From contig NZ_AP017313.1 of the NCBI RefSeq assembly GCF_002355435.1, positions 3,038,001 to 3,102,000 of the forward strand: a DNA stretch of 64,000 bases, read 5' to 3'. Numbering within the stretch: the stretch's first letter is position 1; every line of letters starts with the position of its first letter. The notes under the pieces are model-generated. The model ran no database searches, was not told the DNA's origin, and saw only the letters and a program-made list of their open reading frames with translations. The stretch is from Mucilaginibacter gotjawali. Lineage in GTDB: Bacteria > Bacteroidota > Bacteroidia > Sphingobacteriales > Sphingobacteriaceae. Below are positions 18,581 to 26,356 of this stretch, in pieces. The position numbers and the translations under genes were made by a program.

Positions 18581-19027
18581 ATGAAAGAAGAAAGCTATTC
18601 TTTTAAAAAAGAACCGGGTATTTTTTATTATGAGTTTTTTAGTGAAGGACCAAAAGGGAGGATCAGGAAGGTAGTGCAGTTTCACCAGATTACTTCCACT
18701 GATAATATTTACAATCTTGGTTTTGGAGATTTTAACGAAGAACTTGGCGATATCGACGACTTATCAGTATCAAACAATCAAGACACTCAAAAAGTATTAA
18801 CGACAGTTGCACAAACTGTCATTGATTTTATGTTGCAACATCCTCATGCAACTGTTTTAGCAAAAGGCAGTACCCCATCACGAACAAGGCTTTATCAAAT
18901 GGGAATATCTCAATTTTGGGATGAGATAGGTATGATGTTCGAGATAAAGGGGTTTATAGACAATGGCTGGCAACCCTACGAGAGAGGAAAAAACTTTGAA
19001 GCATTCGTTATTGTAAAAAGTAAATAG
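18581..19027 (+). CDS. conserved hypothetical protein (DUF6934-like)
   Basis: 148 aa, no signal peptide or membrane segment. It resembles a Bacteroidota family of about 140-150 aa with the blocks Y-N-L-G-F-G-D, D-D-L-S-V-S-N-N-Q-D and G-S-T-P-S-R-T-R-L-Y-Q-M; I recall this as DUF6934 but cannot search. No function is known to me. Members of this family are often followed by a very small gene, and here a 50-codon frame begins 32 bp downstream. Confidence 0.72.
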   Translation: MKEESYSFKKEPGIFYYEFFSEGPKGRIRKVVQFHQITSTDNIYNLGFGDFNEELGDIDDLSVSNNQDTQKVLTTVAQTVIDFMLQHPHATVLAKGSTPSRTRLYQMGISQFWDEIGMMFEIKGFIDNGWQPYERGKNFEAFVIVKSK

Positions 19028-19058
19028 TTAATTTTGTATAGTAAAAGGGAAATATACC

Positions 19059-19211
19059 ATGAGCACTTTAAAAAACGACAAAAAAAAGTCTTTTGATCAA
19101 CTGTCCTCACAAGAAAGACAGGCTGTGTATAACGCGTCCCCGTATTTTAAAAAGAAAAATGAAGAGGCTGCCGCTTTTTTAAAAAAGCATCCGATACCTA
19201 AAGAAATTAAA
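19059..19211 (+). CDS. small hypothetical protein, 50 aa
   Basis: A 50-codon frame starting ATG AGC ACT, preceded at 8 bp by AAAGGGA, an unusually good ribosome binding site for this phylum. The peptide is rich in Lys and Ser (M-S-T-L-K-N-D-K-K-K-S-F-D-Q-L-S) and would be cytoplasmic, with a predicted helical middle (Q-E-R-Q-A-V-Y-N). It lies 31 bp after the DUF6934-like gene, so the two may be a unit. Unrecognised; coding nature supported by start context and spacing only. Confidence 0.45.
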
Positions 19212-19349
19212 TAGTACGCAAGCCGCAATTGCTCGTCTTTTAAGGCATATTCTATAAAATTATCCATCTATAAAATTATTGTGGTAACCGATTTTGTTTT
19301 TTGTAGCATTGAACTCCTTTAGCCGCTATAAATTCAGCATTCGAAAAGC

Positions 19350-19766
19350 ATGAAAAAAACCTTATCCACCTTAATTGCTGTATTATTTATTTTATCAGTA
19401 AAAGGCCAAAAGTACGATTCGTTAAAAAAGCCAGATGCCAATATACTTTTGTATACGGATCACGAGGTGCACCCTGAATTTCCAGGTGGAATTGATGGTT
19501 TTTTAAAATTCATCGAAAAGCACATTCGTTACCCTGCGGATGCCAGGAAAATTAAAAAGCAAGGAAAAGTGGTTCTGCAGTTTATTATCGAAAGGGATGG
19601 CCGTGTTACGCATGTTACGGTGATGAGGTCTGTGTTCGCTTCACTGGATCAGGAAGCTGTGAGGGTTGTGAGCAACTCACCAAAATGGAAACCAGATATT
19701 CGAAATGGAAAAGCTGTAAGCGTTCGTTACTACGTCCCTATTAATTTTACGCTTACAAAGCAATAA
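19350..19766 (+). CDS. secreted TonB C-terminal-domain protein (array member 5)
   Basis: 138 aa: signal peptide (M-K-K-T-L-S-T-L-I-A-V, ending V-K-G-Q) and one TonB-C domain with P-E-F-P-G-G-I-D-G-F-L-K-F and V-V-L-Q-F-I-I-E-R-D-G-R. It is separated from the other four by the aminopeptidase and two unknown genes, so it forms its own unit, ending at a strong bidirectional terminator. Function unknown. Confidence 0.78.
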   Translation: MKKTLSTLIAVLFILSVKGQKYDSLKKPDANILLYTDHEVHPEFPGGIDGFLKFIEKHIRYPADARKIKKQGKVVLQFIIERDGRVTHVTVMRSVFASLDQEAVRVVSNSPKWKPDIRNGKAVSVRYYVPINFTLTKQ

Positions 19767-19786
19767 AGACTGCTTTCACATCCAAT

Positions 19787-19822
19787 AAAAAAGCCCGGAT
19801 TTTCAAAAATCCGGGCTTTTTC
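19787..19822. terminator. bidirectional intrinsic terminator
   Basis: AAGCCCGGAT and ATCCGGGCTT form a 10-bp perfect stem with A and T runs on both sides, placed between the convergent TonB-C gene and the ribosomal protein L27 gene. Confidence 0.85.
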
Positions 19823-19840
19823 AATATGATGAATGGCTGA

Positions 19841-20296
19841 TTACTCAGCTTTTTCTTCAGCGTCAGCAGCTTTCTTTTTGGGAGCGGCTTTCTTTTTTGG
19901 TGCTTCAGCAGCTGGTGCCTCTTCAGCCACAGCAGGTGCAGCGTCAGCTACAGGAGCTTCGGCAACTGGTGCTTTTACTTCAACAACTTTCTTTTCAGCT
20001 TTTGCAACGGGTGCAGGCGCTGCAACTTCAATAACATCTTCAGCAAAAGGCAATACCGAAACATATGAACGGTTATCAGCTTTCTTTTTGAAGGTTACGA
20101 TACCTTCAGCCAAAGCAAATAAGGTATGATCTCTGCCGATACCTACATTCAGGCCCGGATTGTGTTTGGTTCCACGCTGGCGAACGATGATGTTACCTGC
20201 GATTGCCGGCTGACCACCGAAAATTTTGATACCTAAACGTTTGCTATGCGACTCGCGGCCGTTCCGTGAACTACCGGCCCCTTTTTTATGTGCCAT
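19841..20296 (-). CDS. rpmA: 50S ribosomal protein L27 with long C-terminal tail
   Basis: Residues 1-85 are a standard bacterial L27, beginning [16 protein letters not shown] and containing G-G-Q and [11 protein letters not shown]27 sits at the peptidyl-transferase centre and helps tRNA placement and 50S assembly. The protein then continues for about 65 residues of low complexity, rich in Ala, Lys, Glu, Pro and Val ([12 protein letters not shown] and [10 protein letters not shown]), ending at 151 aa compared with the usual 85-95. The gene follows rplU by 50 bp in one operon. Confidence 0.95.
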   Translation of the reverse strand: MAHKKGAGSSRNGRESHSKRLGIKIFGGQPAIAGNIIVRQRGTKHNPGLNVGIGRDHTLFALAEGIVTFKKKADNRSYVSVLPFAEDVIEVAAPAPVAKAEKKVVEVKAPVAEAPVADAAPAVAEEAPAAEAPKKKAAPKKKAADAEEKAE

Positions 20297-20346
20297 TTTT
20301 TAATATCTTTTATGATCCGACATCAGCCGGTTCGATTAAACTTTAA

Positions 20347-20655
20347 TTATAATGTTATACCGGTGATCTCTATCTTGGTAAACTGTTGACGGTGACCGTT
20401 TTTCTTTTTGTAACCTTTTCTACGTTTCTTTTTGAAAATGATCACTTTATCACCTTTTAAATGAGACACTATCTTAGCTGATACTTTAGCGCTTTTTAAA
20501 TCAGAACCTAATTTAAATTTACCTTCGTTTTCTGCTAACAATACATTGTCAAATTCAATACTAGCGCCTTCATCCCCCTGTAGCCTGTGTACAAAGAGCT
20601 GCTGGTCTTTTGCAACTTTAAATTGCTGTCCTGCTATACTTACTATTGCGTACAT
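20347..20655 (-). CDS. rplU: 50S ribosomal protein L21
   Basis: 102 aa, normal length. M-Y-A-I-V-S-I-A-G-Q-Q-F-K-V at the start and the lysine-rich K-K-K-R-R-K-G-Y-K-K-K-N-G-H-R-Q block near the end identify L21, a 23S rRNA binder. First gene of the rplU-rpmA operon, with a well-formed promoter upstream. Confidence 0.97.
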   Translation of the reverse strand: MYAIVSIAGQQFKVAKDQQLFVHRLQGDEGASIEFDNVLLAENEGKFKLGSDLKSAKVSAKIVSHLKGDKVIIFKKKRRKGYKKKNGHRQQFTKIEITGITL

Positions 20656-20688
20656 TGTTTGTTAATTATTGTTTTAAAATTCGAGGTG

Positions 20689-20719
20689 CAAATATAGAAC
20701 TTTATTTGATAAAAAGCAA
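20689..20719 (-). promoter_or_regulatory. Bacteroidota-type promoter of rplU-rpmA
   Basis: Read on the minus strand, TTG (20717-20719) and TATATTTG (20689-20696) are separated by 20 bp, matching the -33/-7 arrangement of the phylum. The rplU start is about 33 bp downstream of the -7 element. Confidence 0.7.
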
Positions 20720-20727
20720 TGTGCATT

Positions 20728-21237
20728 CTATTTTCTTTGACGGTCCTCCGCGTCGGCCAAAACATGCGTAATTTCCTTGATCAACTGTGCATTGGCATCC
20801 CTTAACCTGATATCGCCGTTAAACGATTCATCAAATAAAACCTTTTTGCTTTTGCGCTTATAATTAAATTCAATGTAATAGCGCGGCGGTTTTACTTTAC
20901 TATAATGCGTCGTATCAGTATTCAACTCCTTTTCAGGGAAATCCCAAAAACCCAGGTCTGCAGCTTTGCGGTGCAGATACAGCAGATCGTTGGTTGTTAA
21001 ATTCAAATGGGTTTTAACCAGCGAATCTTTTTTATTGATATAGTCATACTCGCCCGTTGCCGAATTATAAGTATTGATCAGGCTATCACCCGGGCCATAT
21101 TTAAAAACGATGGATTTAAATTCTGTGAATTTATAAGGCGCTTTATTAAAAACACCAACGTAATAGATGACGCTATAAATAACAAATGAACCAATGATGG
21201 TACCAAGGAGGAATATTTTTTTTGATTTATCAGTCAT
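20728..21237 (-). CDS. hypothetical protein with one N-terminal membrane helix
   Basis: 169 aa, unrecognised. A short basic N-terminus (M-T-D-K-S-K-K) precedes a membrane helix (about residues 8-28, I-F-L-L-G-T-I-I-G-S-F-V-I-Y), after which the chain is periplasmic and contains Y-Y-I-E-F-N-Y-K-R-K-S-K-K. It stands alone between the L21 gene and a repeat. It may be a lipoprotein-like or anchored stress protein, but nothing specific supports that. Confidence 0.65.
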   Translation of the reverse strand: MTDKSKKIFLLGTIIGSFVIYSVIYYVGVFNKAPYKFTEFKSIVFKYGPGDSLINTYNSATGEYDYINKKDSLVKTHLNLTTNDLLYLHRKAADLGFWDFPEKELNTDTTHYSKVKPPRYYIEFNYKRKSKKVLFDESFNGDIRLRDANAQLIKEITHVLADAEDRQRK

Positions 21238-21240
21238 GGA

Positions 21241-21296
21241 CTAATTGTTGAATTAGTGAGTTAGTGAATTAGTGAATTAGTGAATTATTAAGTCAA
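21241..21296. repeat. intergenic repeat, family C (TTAGTGAA units), left copy
   Basis: Tandem TTAGTGAATTAGTGA units just downstream of the four-helix-bundle gene. The complementary copy at 21783-21815 lies on its other side, so the two copies form an inverted repeat about 0.5 kb apart enclosing the gene. Confidence 0.65.
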
Positions 21297-21333
21297 ATTG
21301 TTTAATTAAAGAATGGGTTATTTAGTAGCCATA

Positions 21334-21735
21334 CTAATATTTCTTTGCGGAAACTGTTTTTCGGGATGCTGCTGCAATTTTTAGGATCTGGTTAGCTTCA
21401 TCACTTAAATAATCTAATTCGTTTGGTTTTACGACTTCAGCCTCTACCAATATTTCCATCCAAAAAACTGATTCGTCCGCCTCTTCTACTACAATTGATA
21501 ATTTAGCATGAAACTCAGCCTGTGATCTTGCTCTGCAGGCAGCTCTATAATTAGCGCCCACTGATGACGATGATCTAAGCAATTGCCTCCCTATAATCTT
21601 TGCTTCCTCTGTTTTCGGCAAAGTTCTGAAAAATTTTATGTTATCAACTACAAACTTCTTTGTCCTCTTTCGAAATGCTTCAGCAAATTCCGTTTTTGAA
21701 TTGTTTTCTATGATTTTATATTGATTTAAAATTTG
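21334..21735 (-). CDS. four-helix-bundle protein (23S rRNA IVS-like), start codon unclear
   Basis: Family of small four-helix proteins first seen in 23S rRNA intervening sequences; role unknown. The core R-Q-L-L-R-S-S-S-S-V-G-A-N-Y-R-A-A-C-R-A-R-S and V-V-E-E-A-D-E-S-V-F-W are typical. The first conventional start is a TTG at 21621, which would remove the first helix, yet the frame is open and clearly conserved upstream of it (T-E-F-A-E-A-F-R-K-R-T-K-K-F) back to a TGA at 21736-21738. No ATG, GTG or TTG exists in that stretch; ATT at 21730-21732 is a possible rare start. The interval given is the open frame. Confidence 0.65.
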   Translation of the reverse strand, partial: QILNQYKIIENNSKTEFAEAFRKRTKKFVVDNIKFFRTLPKTEEAKIIGRQLLRSSSSVGANYRAACRARSQAEFHAKLSIVVEEADESVFWMEILVEAEVVKPNELDYLSDEANQILKIAAASRKTVSAKKY

Positions 21736-21782
21736 TCAAAAACGATTTGCAACAAAGACACACAACAATTCATCAGTTTTTC

Positions 21783-21815
21783 CATTCATTCACTAACTCA
21801 CTAACTCACTAATTA
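21783..21815. repeat. intergenic repeat, family C, right copy
   Basis: TCACTAACTCACTAACTCAC units, the reverse complement of the copy at 21241-21296. The TAG stop of the symporter gene lies within it. Confidence 0.6.
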
Positions 21816-23188
21816 AGTTCCCTCTCCCACTTACTAACGACCGCCGTGGCCATGGCATTACCAAGCACATTTGTTGCCGAACGTCCCATATCCATCAGCG
21901 GGTCAATACCGATCAGCAGCCCTAAACCAGCTTCGGGGATGTTAAACATGGCCATGGTACCGGCTATAACTACCAAAGCAGCACGGGGAACACCTGCGAC
22001 ACCCTTACTGGTAAGCATTAACACCAGCAGCATGGTGATCTGCTGACCTAAACTTAAATGCATGTTATAGGCTTGTGCCAGAAACAGCGAGCCAAAGGTT
22101 AAATACATCATTGACCCCACCAGGTTAAAGGAGTAACCAAGGGGCAATACAAAGCTTACGATCTTATTGTTGCAGCCAAATCGTTCCAGTTCTATCAATA
22201 CTTTCGGGTAAGCAGCCTCGCTTGTCGAGGTGCTGAAAGCGATCAGCACGGCGTCCTTAATATTGTCCAACAGGGTAAATGTGCGCCTTCGCAATACAAA
22301 AAATACGCCTAGAACAATCAATGTCCAAAGAATGAGCAGCGATAAATAAAACTCACCGAGGAAAAATGCATAGGTAGATAATATCCCCATCCCCTCTTTT
22401 GCAACAACAGCCGTTATCGCCCCAAAAACCGCGAAGGGGGCAAATTTCATTACATAACCCGTAACTTTTAATATCACATGCGCAATGGAATCCAGCAGCT
22501 CAATTACGATTTTGCCTTTTTCACCGATGGCGGCCGTACCTATGCCAAAAAACAGGGAAAACACAACGATCTGTAAAATTTTATTTTCAGCCATCGCTTC
22601 GGTAAAGCTTTTCGGGAAAACTTCGTTGATAAATTCTTTCAACGAGAGGGCCGATTTATTAATATCGGTGCTCAGGCTGCTATCAGGCAAGGACAAGTGC
22701 ATCGCACTGCCGGGTTCAAAAAGATTCACCAGCAGCATCCCCAGGCCCAGCGACACAAAGGTAGCCGCGATAAATAAGAGCATGGTTTTACCACCAATCC
22801 TTCCTACGGCTTTGATATCGCCAACTCTGGCAACCCCAACCACCAGCGTGGTAAACACCAGCGGGCCTACGATCATTTTGATCAGCCTTAAAAAAATATC
22901 GCTCAACAAGGTAAAACCTTCCAGTTTATTGTCCCTAAGGCTTTGATTTGCCTTTATATGCCCTGCCAGTTTCGCCTTTTGGGCAACCAGCATTTTATAG
23001 TCGATAGTTGTGGTATCCTTATAACCGGATAAACTAGCATTAACGCTTTTAACAGCGGTCTCGGCAGTAGTAATACGGGTATTGATCGCGTTGATCACGT
23101 ATACATTGTACAAATAACCCGCTATCACCCCTAAAATTAAGGCGATAAAAATATAGAGTGTCAGTTTACTTTTTGCATAGCCGCGCAT
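21809..23188 (-). CDS. dicarboxylate/amino acid:cation symporter (DAACS family)
   Basis: Secondary transporter of the GltP/DctA fold, 459 aa, inner membrane, importing glutamate/aspartate or C4-dicarboxylates with protons or sodium. About eight membrane helices, the serine-rich hairpin A-F-S-T-S-T-S-E-A-A-Y-P, and the second hairpin and binding region with S-K-G-V-A-G-V-P-R-A-A are visible. There is an unusual 60-residue segment between helix 1 and helix 2 (residues 30-95, partly helical, with T-T-A-E-T-A-V-K-S-V), which would be periplasmic. Substrate cannot be fixed from sequence. Monocistronic, flanked by repeats. Confidence 0.9.
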   Translation of the reverse strand: MRGYAKSKLTLYIFIALILGVIAGYLYNVYVINAINTRITTAETAVKSVNASLSGYKDTTTIDYKMLVAQKAKLAGHIKANQSLRDNKLEGFTLLSDIFLRLIKMIVGPLVFTTLVVGVARVGDIKAVGRIGGKTMLLFIAATFVSLGLGMLLVNLFEPGSAMHLSLPDSSLSTDINKSALSLKEFINEVFPKSFTEAMAENKILQIVVFSLFFGIGTAAIGEKGKIVIELLDSIAHVILKVTGYVMKFAPFAVFGAITAVVAKEGMGILSTYAFFLGEFYLSLLILWTLIVLGVFFVLRRRTFTLLDNIKDAVLIAFSTSTSEAAYPKVLIELERFGCNNKIVSFVLPLGYSFNLVGSMMYLTFGSLFLAQAYNMHLSLGQQITMLLVLMLTSKGVAGVPRAALVVIAGTMAMFNIPEAGLGLLIGIDPLMDMGRSATNVLGNAMATAVVSKWERELN

Positions 23189-23218
23189 GAAGCGGCAAAA
23201 GTACGTTTTTTGGTTGGA

Positions 23219-23320
23219 ATGAAGTTGGAAGGGCTATAAGAATTGAAAGGGGTTGTAAAGGTTGAAAGCCGACTTTCTTTTTCCAACCTTTACAACCCCT
23301 TTCAACCTTTACAACTTTTA
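23219..23320. repeat. intergenic inverted repeat, family D (GGTTGTAAAGGTTG units)
   Basis: Left arm 23244-23269 (GAAAGGGGTTGTAAAGGTTG) and right arm 23281-23312 (CAACCTTTACAACCCCTTTC) pair almost perfectly over about 26 bp. It lies between the symporter start and the Dps stop. Confidence 0.75.
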
Positions 23321-23794
23321 TTAACTAAGGTGCGCCCTCAGCATCCAGGCCATTTTTTCGTGGTCTTCCATAAGGCCGGTGATATAATCGCTGGTGCCGT
23401 AATCGTGATATTTGGAGGCAAAAGGCTCTATATTTCCCCTGATAAACTCAATAATGCTTTGATGATCTTCCAGCAATTCTTTGATAAAAGACGGGCTGTC
23501 GTTTTTATCATGCGTTTTTTCGGTGAGGTGGGTCAGTTGCAAAAAGCTTTTTAACGTAGCCGGTGCATAATGGCCCAATGTACGGATGCGTTCGGCAACG
23601 CCGTCCATGATATCGTCCAGTTGTTCGTACTGGCTTTCAAAAAACAAGTGCATTGCATGAAAATCATTTCCCTCCACATTCCAGTGCGCATTGCGGGTTT
23701 TGGCGTATAAGGTAAATTCGTCGGCTAATAATTTCGACAGTTCAAAAGCAACAGCTTTCCTGTTCTCTTCGGATATTCCAATAATTGTTGACAT
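23321..23794 (-). CDS. dps: Dps family DNA-starvation/ferritin-like protein
   Basis: 157 aa ferritin-fold protein that oxidises iron with peroxide and stores it in a 12-mer, protecting DNA. The intersubunit ferroxidase ligands are visible in N-A-H-W-N-V-E-G and F-H-A-M-H-L-F-F-E-S-Q-Y-E-Q-L-D-D-I-M-D. It has no long lysine-rich N-terminal DNA-binding tail, so DNA binding may be weak. Single gene between two repeat hairpins. Confidence 0.92.
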   Translation of the reverse strand: MSTIIGISEENRKAVAFELSKLLADEFTLYAKTRNAHWNVEGNDFHAMHLFFESQYEQLDDIMDGVAERIRTLGHYAPATLKSFLQLTHLTEKTHDKNDSPSFIKELLEDHQSIIEFIRGNIEPFASKYHDYGTSDYITGLMEDHEKMAWMLRAHLS

Positions 23795-23876
23795 GGTATA
23801 TGTTTTTTCTACAAAATTCTCTTTTTGTATTTAACATTAACCATTGAATTTGCTTTTTGATTTTGAGATGATGAAT

Positions 23877-23990
23877 TAGTCCGAAAGTCGGAAAGTCCGG
23901 AAGTCCGAAAGATGCCGGGGCTAGTTTAATTAAAGCAGTATCATTAAAAATACCCTAATAAATCTTTCGGACTTTACCGACTTTCGGACT
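23877..23990. repeat. intergenic inverted repeat, family B (AGTCCGAAAGTCGG units)
   Basis: Left arm 23878-23913 (AGTCCGAAAGTCGGAAAGTC) and right arm 23961-23990 (CTTTACCGACTTTCGGACT) can pair over about 30 bp. It lies upstream of dps and ends just after the ybjQ-like stop. Other family B copies are at 32.5 and 45.1 kb. Confidence 0.75.
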
Positions 23991-23994
23991 CTCC

Positions 23995-24315
23995 TTAAAT
24001 TTTCTCTACCACCACCGCGGTGCCGTAGGCCAAAACTTCGGTTACGCCCTGGATCACTTCATTGGCATCATACCTCATATTGATTACGGCGTTAGCGCCG
24101 TGTTGTTGTGCATGCTGCATCATCAGTTCGTAAGCTTCTTCGCGGGCTGTTTCGCAAAGCTCGGTATAAATACTGTTGCGGCCGCCGAAAACGGTTTGCA
24201 GGCCGCCAACAAAGCTGCCGCCTATGCCCCTGGAGCGTACAGTTATTCCTCTTATGATCCCCAAATGCTGGGTAATTTTGTATCCTTCCAAATGTGTGCT
24301 GGTTGTAACTAACAT
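23995..24315 (-). CDS. YbjQ family protein (UPF0145, heavy-metal-binding domain)
   Basis: 106 aa, cytoplasmic, homopentameric family of unproven function sometimes called heavy-metal-binding domain. Typical segments are G-I-I-R-G-I-T-V-R-S-R-G-I-G, A-R-E-E-A-Y-E-L-M-M-Q-H-A and G-A-N-A-V-I-N-M-R-Y-D-A-N, with the usual A-Y-G-T-A-V-V-V end. Full length. The start is next to a family C repeat. Confidence 0.9.
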   Translation of the reverse strand: MLVTTSTHLEGYKITQHLGIIRGITVRSRGIGGSFVGGLQTVFGGRNSIYTELCETAREEAYELMMQHAQQHGANAVINMRYDANEVIQGVTEVLAYGTAVVVEKI

Positions 24316-24355
24316 GGGTGAATTATTGAATTAGTGATTTAGTGAATTATTGAAC
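24314..24355. repeat. intergenic repeat, family C
   Basis: TGAATTATTGAATTAGTGATTTAGTGAATTATTGAA, degenerate tandem units like those at 21241-21296, immediately upstream of the YbjQ start. Confidence 0.55.
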
Positions 24356-24454
24356 TTTAAATTGCTGATTCTGCATTTTATATAATAGGATTTTAATGTG
24401 TACTTAATTGTTACAGGGATAAATGCAATTAAGTTTTCCTCCTCACACCCGGCG

Positions 24455-26176
24455 CTATAAATTCCCCTTCTTAAACTCGTCAATCGCATGGGCGGCTGCT
24501 CTTGCGGTTAACGCCATAAAAGTTAGCGACGGATTCTGCACACCGGTTGAGGTCATGCAGGCGCCATCGGTAACAAATACATTCGTGCAGTTGTGGAACT
24601 GGTTCCATTTGTTCAGCAGGGAAGTTTTGGGGTCTTTACCCATTCGTACACCGCCTACCTCGTGGATATCCAGGCCCGGGTTCCAGTGGTTATCGCCTGG
24701 GCTGATATTCTTGCATCCAGCTTTTTCAAGCATCTCAGCGCCTTGTTTTAAAAAGTCATCTTTTAGCTTTTCATCGTTCTCGTCGTAATCAACCGAAACA
24801 GTAAGCAGCGGCACGCCCCAGTCATCCTTTTGGTCTTTGCTCAAAAACACGTGGTTGGTTTCCTTCGGGATGGTTTCGCCCTGCATCATCATATAAATAT
24901 CCCAGCCTCCGGGTTCTGATACGGCATCCTTATAGGCTGCTCCTATCTGCGCCCCCCCGGTCTCGTGTCCCCAGCCAGCGCGCGTCGCGGTATAAAAAAC
25001 CATATATCCCCGTTTAAAATCAGTTTCCTGTTGATGCACATTGCGAAAATTGGGCATCATTACTGCGGTGGGCCTTCGTCCGTAATAGTATTTATCTTCA
25101 GGGCCATCAAAGGTGGCATTGATATAGCCCCTGTAATTCTGAAAGGCGATAAACTTGCCCAGCAGGCCGTTGTCATTGCCTAAACCGTTAGGGAACCTTG
25201 CCGATTTTGAATTGAGCAGGATCAAATTTGTATTTAAAGCCGCCGCATTTACAAAAATTATGCGCGCATAATATTCAGTTGCTTGTTTTGTTTCGGCATC
25301 GATCACTTTTACACCGGTCGCTTTTCCCTTTTGGTCGTCATAAATAATAGAATGGACAACGGAGTTGGGGATGATGGTTAAGTTACCCGTTTTATTTGCG
25401 GTTGGCAGCGTAGATGAATTGGAACTGAAATATCCCCCGAACGGACAGCCGCGCTGGCATAAATTGCGAGCCTGGCACTGGCCCCTGCCCTGCTCTAAAT
25501 GGATCTCTTTGGGTTGGGTAAGGTGGGCACAGCGGCCAATGATCACATTACGATCCTTATAATTGGCCATGATGCGTTCTTTGATGGTTTTCTCAACAGC
25601 ATTCATTTCCCAGGGCGGTAAAAATTCTCCATCGGGCAATGTTTCCAGGCCATCGTGGTTGCCGGATATACCCGCAAATGTCTCCACGTGGCTGTACCAT
25701 GGCGCCAGGTCGTCATAACGGATGGGCCAGTCAACCGCGTAGTTGTCGCGTGCCGGCCCCTCAAAATCAAACCTGCTCCATCGCTGGGTTTGCCTGGCCC
25801 AAAGCAATGATTTACCCCCCACCTGGTACCCGCGAATCCAGTCGAATGGTTTTTCCTGGATGTACGGGTGCTGTTTATCCTTTACAAAAAAATGGTGGGT
25901 ACTTTCGTCAAAGGCGTAGCATTTACTTACTACCGGGTTTTCCTCTTCAATTTTTAACGTATTGTAGCCATGGTGTTCAAACTCCCATGGATTTTTGGTA
26001 GCTGTTGGATAATCCTTTAAATGCACTACATTTTTCCCGCGTTCTAATACCAGCGTTTTGAGCCCGCCTTCACAAAGTTCTTTAGCAGCCCATCCGCCAC
26101 TGATCCCTGAACCGATAACAATTGCATCATAAGTGTGATCCTTATTGGCTGTATAGTTAAATTCGCCGTTCGACAT
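24455..26176 (-). CDS. GMC family oxidoreductase
   Basis: FAD-dependent glucose-methanol-choline oxidoreductase, 573 aa, probably oxidising a sugar or polyol. The FAD-binding Rossmann motif G-S-G-I-S-G-G-W (residues 22-29) and the C-terminal G-G-V-R-M-G-K-D-P and G-V-Q-N-P-S-L-T segments are present, with catalytic-type His in the region N-H-W-N-P-G. Four Cys lie near residues 235-245 (C-Q-A-R-N-L-C-Q-R-G-C-P-F-G), as in gluconate/fructose dehydrogenase-like enzymes. The usual small partner (gluconate 2-dehydrogenase subunit 3 type) is not adjacent. No signal peptide. Confidence 0.9.
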   Translation of the reverse strand: MSNGEFNYTANKDHTYDAIVIGSGISGGWAAKELCEGGLKTLVLERGKNVVHLKDYPTATKNPWEFEHHGYNTLKIEEENPVVSKCYAFDESTHHFFVKDKQHPYIQEKPFDWIRGYQVGGKSLLWARQTQRWSRFDFEGPARDNYAVDWPIRYDDLAPWYSHVETFAGISGNHDGLETLPDGEFLPPWEMNAVEKTIKERIMANYKDRNVIIGRCAHLTQPKEIHLEQGRGQCQARNLCQRGCPFGGYFSSNSSTLPTANKTGNLTIIPNSVVHSIIYDDQKGKATGVKVIDAETKQATEYYARIIFVNAAALNTNLILLNSKSARFPNGLGNDNGLLGKFIAFQNYRGYINATFDGPEDKYYYGRRPTAVMMPNFRNVHQQETDFKRGYMVFYTATRAGWGHETGGAQIGAAYKDAVSEPGGWDIYMMMQGETIPKETNHVFLSKDQKDDWGVPLLTVSVDYDENDEKLKDDFLKQGAEMLEKAGCKNISPGDNHWNPGLDIHEVGGVRMGKDPKTSLLNKWNQFHNCTNVFVTDGACMTSTGVQNPSLTFMALTARAAAHAIDEFKKGNL

Positions 26177-26328
26177 ATTATTCTGGTGTTATAAATTGGA
26201 AAGCTAATATAGGGATTAGTTGATTAGGTTGAAATAAGTCGTGTCAGTTGTAAACGTAACAAAATGCCGGGTTAAACTAGTTATTAGCTGCTTCATTTTT
26301 CTATCCTTATAAATTGCCGGTGATTTTC

Positions 26329-26336
26329 TATTTTTG
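26329..26336 (+). promoter_or_regulatory. Bacteroidota -7 element upstream of the MOSC gene
   Basis: TATTTTTG, 20 bp before the ATG; no clear -33 element. Confidence 0.5.
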
Positions 26337-26356
26337 CCTTTAATGTACTTTATTCT

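Noticed and set aside
19833..20129. Ala/Ser/Phe-rich plus-strand frame opposite the L27 tail
   Set aside because: It is the mirror of the low-complexity L27 tail; L27 is certain.
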